From positions 248,001 through 312,000 of the forward strand of contig MORC01000001.1 of the NCBI GenBank assembly GCA_003260345.1: 64,000 nt of DNA, given 5' to 3'. This DNA comes from Candidatus Gracilibacteria bacterium GN02-873. GTDB lineage: Bacteria > Patescibacteriota > Gracilibacteria > BD1-5 > UBA2023. This document shows, piece after piece, positions 57,923 to 64,000 of this stretch. The notes beneath the pieces are model-generated. The model ran no database searches, was not told where the DNA came from, and saw only the letters and a program-made list of their open reading frames with translations. The translations under genes and the position numbers were made by a program. Every line of letters starts with the position of its first letter. Positions within the stretch are counted from its first letter, which is position 1.

Positions 57923-58519
57923 ATGGCTTTCAATTCTATTTCTACTCTCCAAAAAAATCGAGTGTACGCGCCGATGATTACAGGACTTGCGATTTTGGTC
58001 GCGGTGCTCGTGGCGCGCCCAGCATTTACGGCTTATAGTGAAGCCAAAATGGAACTTCTCGCAACTGAAACAACACTTTCAGAAGAACAATCCAAGCTTT
58101 CCAAATTGGAAGCGGAATCAGCTAAATTGGCGGATGAAAATTCTGAACTTTCTAAAAATGTTGCCAAAATTACTCGCGAATTTACGCCAAGCGAAATTTT
58201 TGAAGTTTTGCTTTTGGATAACAAATTTACTGTTGCGAGTGCGGTTTCTGGTCAGACAACACCGAGCGTTTCTGTAACGGATGTTGTTGCACAAGCGGGA
58301 AGCAAAGAACCAAGCGGAATTTATCGTGGAACGGTGAATCTCAAAGTTTCAGCAAAAACCCCAGAACTTATCGCGGCATATTTGGATTTTTTGACTTCTC
58401 ATCCAAAATTTGCGTTCACACTGAATGATATTTCACTTCCAATCAATACACAAAATCCTCAAACTGCAGCCACTGAAACAACGGTTGATGTCACTCTCGG
58501 GCTGTATTACTACCCATAG
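57923..58519 (+). CDS. PilO-like type IV pilus assembly protein
   Basis: 198 aa. One membrane helix (about 17-35), a coiled-coil (TTLSEEQSKLSKLEAESAKL) and a C-terminal ferredoxin-like domain (VNLKVSAKTPELIAAYLDFL). It follows the PilN-like gene by 6 nt. Together they would form the periplasmic-side alignment complex between the inner-membrane platform and the pilus. No UGA; stop TAG. Confidence 0.68.
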   Translation: MAFNSISTLQKNRVYAPMITGLAILVAVLVARPAFTAYSEAKMELLATETTLSEEQSKLSKLEAESAKLADENSELSKNVAKITREFTPSEIFEVLLLDNKFTVASAVSGQTTPSVSVTDVVAQAGSKEPSGIYRGTVNLKVSAKTPELIAAYLDFLTSHPKFAFTLNDISLPINTQNPQTAATETTVDVTLGLYYYP

Positions 58520-58535
58520 TTTTTAAAAAAATTTT

Positions 58536-59606
58536 ATGTTTTCTTTTAATAGAGGGGTTTCCTCAAAAGATAAAGTACTTTTTTACGAATCCATTGCCAA
58601 TCTTTTGGATGGTGGTGTGACGCTTCTTGCGGCCTTTAAGGGGTTTGCGAGCCGTCTTCCTGCTGGAAAATTGCGCGATGCCGTAGAAAACACAATTTTC
58701 TTCGTTGAAAGTGGTGATCAACTCAATACCGCGATGCGAAAATTGCCAGATTTTTATTCTGAGAAAGAAATTGCGATTATCGAATCTGGTGAGCAGACCG
58801 GTATGCTCAAGGATACCTTTAATGCGATTGCCAAAGAACTTCGCAACAACGAAGAACTCAAATCCAAAGTTGTCGGTGCGCTCACGTATCCGATGGTAAT
58901 TGTGATTTTCTTGATTTTGGCGCTCGTAATCGTGATGGTATATGTGATTCCACAGCTGATGCCCGTGATTATTGAGATGGCGACAGAAATTCCTTGGACG
59001 ACCAAATCTTTGATGGCGACGAGTGATTTTTTCAGAAATAATTTTGCGCTTATCGTGGGAGTTTTTATTGCCGCGGCGTTGATTTTCCGCGGTTATGTGA
59101 TGACCGATTCTGGAAAAATGTGGTTTGACCGATTCAAGATTTATAATATTGTTTCTGGAAAAGCGTACAAAAATTATCTCATCGTACAGGTGATGGCGAC
59201 ATTTCATTTGCTTTCATCTTCTGGAGTTGGTATTGTAAAGGCACTTCGATTGACGGGTACGAGTTCGGGAAATGTGTATATGGCGTCAGTGTATCATCGT
59301 ATTGCTGATGCGGTTTCTTCAGGACGAAAAATTTCTGAAGCGATGCAAGAACTCGACAAAGATATGTATATTTTTACTCCAGATATCGTTCAGCTCATTG
59401 AGTCAGCCGAAAAAACTTCGACCGTTCATCAGGTGACTTTCAAAATTTCTGAACAATATCGTCGTGAACTCGACGCAGCGCTCGCTACTATGGTCAAACT
59501 GATTGAGCCAGTAGCGCTTCTTGGAGCCGGAGTTTTCGTGATGTGGTTCGCGTTGGCGATTTTCTCGGTTGTGATGCAAATCACGCAATCGGCAGGAATT
59601 AATTAA
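58536..59606 (+). CDS. pilC: Type IV pilus inner-membrane platform protein PilC
   Basis: 356 aa. Two T2SSF domains (about 10-140 and 215-340), each followed by helices. Typical motifs are LLDGGVTLLAAF, ESGEQTGML, LTYPMVIVI and the second copy LLSSSGVGIVKALRLTG with ESAEKTSTV. It holds the platform on which the PilB motor acts. No UGA codon. The motors are not in the window. Confidence 0.9.
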   Translation: MFSFNRGVSSKDKVLFYESIANLLDGGVTLLAAFKGFASRLPAGKLRDAVENTIFFVESGDQLNTAMRKLPDFYSEKEIAIIESGEQTGMLKDTFNAIAKELRNNEELKSKVVGALTYPMVIVIFLILALVIVMVYVIPQLMPVIIEMATEIPWTTKSLMATSDFFRNNFALIVGVFIAAALIFRGYVMTDSGKMWFDRFKIYNIVSGKAYKNYLIVQVMATFHLLSSSGVGIVKALRLTGTSSGNVYMASVYHRIADAVSSGRKISEAMQELDKDMYIFTPDIVQLIESAEKTSTVHQVTFKISEQYRRELDAALATMVKLIEPVALLGAGVFVMWFALAIFSVVMQITQSAGIN

Positions 59607-59611
59607 TTTTT

Positions 59612-60262
59612 ATGAAAAATTTTCTTCGACATTCCCGAAAAAAAGCGTTCACGCTCGTGGAGTTGATGATTGTTATTGTGATTGTTGGAATCCTGATGGG
59701 GATGGCGCTTCTGCCGTACGGCGAATATATGCAGCGCGCGCGACTTTCCAATTCTGTGGATACGATTTCGCAAGAATGGGTGCTCGCACACAAGCAGATT
59801 CGTAACGGAAAAGAATTTTCTGAAACTGAGCCCAATCATGCGAGCGTGATTCTCGAATTTGAAAAATGAAAAAATTTTATCAAAAAATATTGGTACAAAA
59901 CAGAAACTTTTTCAGATTCTGACGCAAGTGAGCCTGATCAGGTTGGCCAAGCCAAGCCAGTGGATTTTTCTAAAATTTCTGATTCAAGCGTAACGATTTT
60001 TGATAAAGATATTTCTTTCGAACAAAATGTTGAGATTTTGTCGCTGGATGGCACGGATGGGACGCCAACGCGAAATTTCACGCCAAGCGCGAACGAAAAA
60101 ATCTATTATGTGATTCAGCCGCCGCGCGCCACAGGGAAATTTTATGATCAGAATTTTTCCGAAATTTCTGAGCCAATGAAAAAAATTATTATCGGCTATT
60201 CTGACGCCAAAAATGCAATCTCTCGAGCCAAAGAAATTTTGCTTCGACCATATTTGCAATAA
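59612..60262 (+). CDS. Prepilin-like protein 1
   Basis: 216 aa. Type III signal KKAFTLVELMIVIVIVGIL, but with Ala in place of the usual Gly before the Phe. A TGA at 59867 is Gly after LEFEK. The globular part is beta-rich. Position after pilC and size suggest a major or minor pilin. Confidence 0.8.
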
Positions 60263-60277
60263 AAAATTTTTATTTTT

Positions 60278-60961
60278 ATGAAAAAAATTGCTTTCAGACA
60301 TTCTCGTTCGGGTTTTACGCTCATTGAACTTTTGGTTGGAATGACGATTTTTTCCATCGCGATTACGAGTATTTTCCTGCTTCTTGAATCGACGATGAAA
60401 AGTGTACGAATTTCGCGAAATGAAGTGATTGTTTCCAATCTTTTGCGTGAACAGCTCGAGCTCGTTCGCAATGTTCGTGATGCGAATCTTGCCAAAGGCG
60501 CGGCGTGGAATGTTGCGAGAATCGATGATGGCGCGGAAACAAATTTTTCCAGCGGAACATTTTTGATAGAAAATGATTTTAGCACGAATGTGACAAAATT
60601 TGGAAATGATTCGACGGGCAATTTTTCTATTTTGGAAAGCCCTGTCAAAATCAAAAAAGCCAATTTTTCAAGTGATGAAATCGAGAAAAAATTCCAAGAA
60701 TCGCAGCTTTGTTTTGATGATTATAATCGCTACATTCGTTGTGATGGCGACACGCATCGCACTCAATCGGGAACAACTTTCGCGTCGTATACGAATATTT
60801 TTCCAATGTATTTTGGAAGTGGCGCGACTGGAACAACGACGATTGTTGATGAAAATGACAATCCACAGGGATTTATTCTTGATGCGCGAGTGATTGTTCG
60901 CGATGGAAATGTGTATCGCGAATACGATGCCAAAACCGCAATTACTGACTGGCAACGATAG
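60278..60961 (+). CDS. Prepilin-like protein 2
   Basis: 227 aa. Prepilin peptidase motif RSGFTLIELLVGMTIFSIA with Gly-1 and Glu5. The globular domain has four Cys-containing strands late in the chain (QLCFDDYNRYIRCDGD). Likely minor pilin of the PilV/PilW type. No UGA; stop TAG. The leader KKIAFRHSRSGFT is almost the same as in the next gene, a sign of duplication. Confidence 0.82.
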   Translation: MKKIAFRHSRSGFTLIELLVGMTIFSIAITSIFLLLESTMKSVRISRNEVIVSNLLREQLELVRNVRDANLAKGAAWNVARIDDGAETNFSSGTFLIENDFSTNVTKFGNDSTGNFSILESPVKIKKANFSSDEIEKKFQESQLCFDDYNRYIRCDGDTHRTQSGTTFASYTNIFPMYFGSGATGTTTIVDENDNPQGFILDARVIVRDGNVYREYDAKTAITDWQR

Positions 60962-60978
60962 TCAATTTTTAAAATTTT

Positions 60979-61656
60979 ATGAAAAAAAATAATTTCAGAC
61001 ATTCTCGTTCGGGTTTTACGCTCGTTGAATTGCTCATTGCGATGACGATTTTTCTGATTATGAGCACAATGACGATTTTGATCTATTTTCATATTTCAGA
61101 AAATTCTCGACGGCTTGCTTTGTCGCGCGAAATTTCTGAAACAGCGCGCCAAATCACGGAGCGATTGTCTCAGGATGTACGCGCGGAAGGGATTTTTTTG
61201 AATGATGAAGAAAAATTTGATAACGCGGGACTTTGGAAAGAAAAATTTTTGGAAGATTATAAGAATTCTGGAAGTGAGGTTTTGCCAATTGGAAAAACTG
61301 AGGAAAATAAAATCGCAAAATGGTACGCGTACGGCAAAAAAACGGATTCTGGGGGATTTGAGCCTTGTACCGAGGCTGATAAAAATGATATTGATGTGCA
61401 TTGTGGCTTATACTTGCGCGAAAATGACGAATATTACAACCTTGTGGACGCATTCCGAAGTGATGAAAAAAGCAAGCGCGTAAAAATCACAGATTTACGA
61501 TTTTTTGTCACAGGTGATGATCATAATACGCACAAAGTGACGCTCAAGATGACGCTCGAGTTGATGCGTCGCGATGGTGTGCCGCCTTCATTGGTGCGTG
61601 CTACCAAAATGGAAGTCCAGACGACTTTTTCTGAACGACCTTATAAAATTCAATAA
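60979..61656 (+). CDS. Prepilin-like protein 3
   Basis: 225 aa. Prepilin motif RSGFTLVELLIAMTIFLIM, leader nearly identical to prepilin 2. PilW/PulJ-like minor pilin. It has acidic loops and two Cys (EPCTEAD, VHCGLYL). No UGA; stop TAA, 2 nt before the next start. Confidence 0.82.
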   Translation: MKKNNFRHSRSGFTLVELLIAMTIFLIMSTMTILIYFHISENSRRLALSREISETARQITERLSQDVRAEGIFLNDEEKFDNAGLWKEKFLEDYKNSGSEVLPIGKTEENKIAKWYAYGKKTDSGGFEPCTEADKNDIDVHCGLYLRENDEYYNLVDAFRSDEKSKRVKITDLRFFVTGDDHNTHKVTLKMTLELMRRDGVPPSLVRATKMEVQTTFSERPYKIQ

Positions 61657-61658
61657 TT

Positions 61659-62672
61659 ATGAGAAAATTTTCAAAACATCGATGATTTTCCATCGTCATG
61701 GCGCTCGGGATTACTGCGATTTTGATGATTGTGGTGACGGGGCTTTCCGTGATGTATATGCGAGAATTTAAACTTTCGCGACTTTCGTATGATGAAGTAC
61801 TTTCGAGTGCGTCTTCCGAAGGAATGTTTGAATATGGAATGCTCAAAATCCGCAATCACGCGGATGGATTCGAGGATACGGTAGATTCCAAGTTGCCAGA
61901 TTTGGATACTGAAATGTTCAAAATGACGATGCCGCGTTCAGAATGAATGGAAATGAAATACGAAATTTCCGCACAAACGGGTTCATATTCTACAAAAATT
62001 GAAAAAAATGGATTTCTCGTGATTCCGCTTTTTGTGGGAACGGATGAAGTGCTTTCCAACCAGTCACTCAAGCCACTCAAATGAGACGAAATCAAGCCTT
62101 CTACTGGACTTGCTGTGAGTGGTCTCAATGCGGATTCTTCGTGGACGATTACCGCGATGAATGGTCAGCAGAGCGTTGCTTTGCAGGGAAGTGGTGCGAT
62201 TGCGCGCGATTCCAAAGGCTCTATCGAGCTCAAGGCGTATCTGTGTAGTTATGTAGTCGGCGATAATGTAGAAAAATTTGATTCTGATGAACCTTGTTCC
62301 GAATCTTCCAATCCGAAAAAAACCGCCTACAATTCTGCTGCCGAAAATCAAAAAGAAGAACTTTTGTACGTGTATCGCATTGAAAATGTGAGCGTCAGAG
62401 ACTTTCTAGATCCCCAAAAAGAAGAATTTGGAAGTGGAGATCAAAAAACCAAGCTCAAACGAGACTTTCCATATTTGATTGTCTACAATAATCAAAATGC
62501 TGATCTCTCAGGCGTACAAGTTACCGCCGATTCGCCATTTACATTGCCAAAATATCAAGTGACAGCGACTGCGACCAAGGGTGATGCTTCACAAGTTTTC
62601 CGCTTTTCAGAAGATAAATCGCGTGTCTATGATGCACTCAAATACGGATATTATGGCACGGAAGACTTATAA
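61659..62672 (+). CDS. PilX-like minor pilin
   Basis: 337 aa. Prepilin-type start HRGFSIVMALGITAILMIVV: the Gly at the cleavage site is the TGA at 61683. Instead of Glu5 there is Val-Met-Ala, as in PilX/GspK proteins. Two more TGA codons (61944, 62082) are Gly. It closes the pilin block and is followed by a terminator. A standard-code annotation would start downstream of the signal and lose the prepilin motif. Confidence 0.82.
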
Positions 62673-62680
62673 TTTTTCTC

Positions 62681-62708
62681 AAAATTCCCGAAAGGGAATT
62701 TTTTATTT
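62681..62708 (+). terminator. Terminator of the pilus operon
   Basis: AAATTCCC/GGGAATTT with GAAA loop and T-tract. Confidence 0.8.
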
Positions 62709-62787
62709 TCTTCACAAAAAATTTCTCTTCACGAAAAAATCACAATAAAAATTTTGGAAATTTTTCAAAATTCGTATACTGAAAATC

Positions 62788-64000
62788 GTGAAACTTTCTA
62801 TCAGTATTCCTCTCAATATCGTTGTAGTGCTGATGCTGACGCTATTACTCAATGTCGTTGGACTCAAATTTTCTTTTGAAACGCATTTTCCAGCATATAT
62901 TGCCGAGACGCGAGATCAGTTACAGCCAAATACCGCTCTCAATCCTGAATGATTGCAGGCGCTTTTTTCGATAAATTCGTTGGATGGCGAGACGAAAGCT
63001 GACTATCAAAAAGCGTTGTCAGAACTCTCAAACCTCTCATCATCACTCAAAAGTCTTTCTGAAAATCCTGAATTGTATGTGATTGAAGGGAAAAATTCTG
63101 GACAAAATTCTCCCAACTCGTTTCACATTTATGCATACAATGATATTGTTGAAAAGGCTACTGGAAACGCTTTGTTTAAAGCTTTTCAGCATCCGTTCGA
63201 TATCAATCTCAACGCGCCAGATGGGAAATTTATGCTTGCGATTATCAAAAATTTTCTCATTCTCAATGTCGCGTGGATGATGATAATTATTTTGGTGTAT
63301 ATGTTTTGGTTGCGACGGATTTTTCGGCCGATTCATCTGATTATTGATACGCTAAAAAATTTTTCTGTCACGAAAACTTCCAAAATTTTTTACAAAAAAA
63401 ATGACGAATTTTTACCACTGATTACGACGCTGAACGAACTTTCTACTTCGCTTGGCCGGCAAGAAAAAATTCGAAATCAATTTTTATCGGATTTGTCGCA
63501 CGAGATTCGCACGCCAATGACCGCGATTTCCGTCCTGCTCGAAGCGATTGATGATGGTGTGATGGAACTCGATAAAAGCACGATTTTAACGCTTCAATCA
63601 GAGATGCGTCGCCTCGTGGAAATCACGGAGCATATCATGAAAGGTGAAAATTTTCTTTCACAAAATGCTGATGAAATTGTCCGCCAGAAAGTTTTTTTGA
63701 AACCGATGGCACAAGAAATTATTCTGCAATATCAACCCACAAACCAAAAAAATCATCAAAAAATTCTGGAAAATTTTCCAGAAAATGCCTACATTTTCGC
63801 GAATCGCGAGCAATTAGTTCAGGTTTTGCATAATATCTTTTCGAATTTTTGCAAATACGCCTGAGAAAATGCGACGCTTGAATGTTCATTCAAAACACAA
63901 AAAACTTTCAATGTTTTGACTTTTTCCGATGATGGTACGGGTGTGAGCGATGAAGAATTACCTTTCCTCGCAGAAAAATTTTATAAATCAGACACTGGAC
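62788..64000 (+). CDS. Sensor histidine kinase (partial, runs off the window)
   Basis: At least 404 aa. Starts GTG at 62788 with a membrane helix (about 5-25), an extracytoplasmic sensor part (about 26-150), a second helix (about 153-175), a HAMP-like stretch (FRPIHLIIDTLKNF), the H-box LSDLSHEIRTPMTAI (His238), N-box LHNIFSNFCKYAG and G1 box SDDGTGVSDEE. TGA at 62950 and 63862 are Gly; the second sits in the N-box. A response regulator may be adjacent, outside the window. Confidence 0.88.

Overview
The window is a piece of an AT-rich bacterial chromosome that reads UGA as glycine (genetic code 25). About 30 genes stay open only when in-frame TGA is translated, and the TGA codons fall on glycines conserved in YidD, MurB, TsaE, DedA, NrdG and a prepilin. 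TAA and TAG remain stops, and the tRNA-Trp here has a CCA anticodon, so UGA is not tryptophan. This code is known from the candidate phyla radiation lineages Gracilibacteria (BD1-5) and Absconditabacteria (SR1); I cannot choose between them. No complete mobile element, CRISPR array or rRNA is seen.

Layout. 1-5.3 kb: yidD, murB, ybeY, two lipid-type glycosyltransferases, a DedA protein and tRNA-Val. 5.3-8.8 kb: an anaerobic ribonucleotide reductase operon behind NrdR-like boxes, with the glycyl-radical domain on its own small gene. 8.8-19.6 kb: a HExxH protein, a large LTD/PKD surface protein, a candidate structured RNA, an L,D-transpeptidase, a flippase, a polymerase-only PolA and three small hypothetical genes. 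19.7-28.5 kb: bPH2-like protein, RseP, PrsW-like protease, dnaA, rplS, an acidic TPR membrane protein and dnaB. 28.5-38 kb: tRNAs, CAP protein, rpsB, DUF4870-like protein, tsf, DsbB-like protein and assorted small enzymes. 38-44.4 kb: UvrD-like helicase, tag, and a run of short accessory ORFs including three secreted proteins. 44.5-55.5 kb: P-type ATPase, rpoB, rpoC. 55.6-64 kb: a decayed SH3-like gene, tRNA-Asn, tsaE, a type IV pilus operon and a histidine kinase cut by the window end.

Two classes of gene are visible. Core genes start after A/T-rich leaders with no Shine-Dalgarno sequence and many use UGA as glycine. About nine scattered short ORFs of unknown function have good Shine-Dalgarno sequences (AGGAGG type), no internal UGA, and in at least two cases a UGA sitting just before an intrinsic terminator, as if UGA were their stop. 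This contrast, the split NrdD and the candidate 6S-like RNA are the most interesting points. Several frame breaks lie at or near homopolymers, so some could be sequencing errors.
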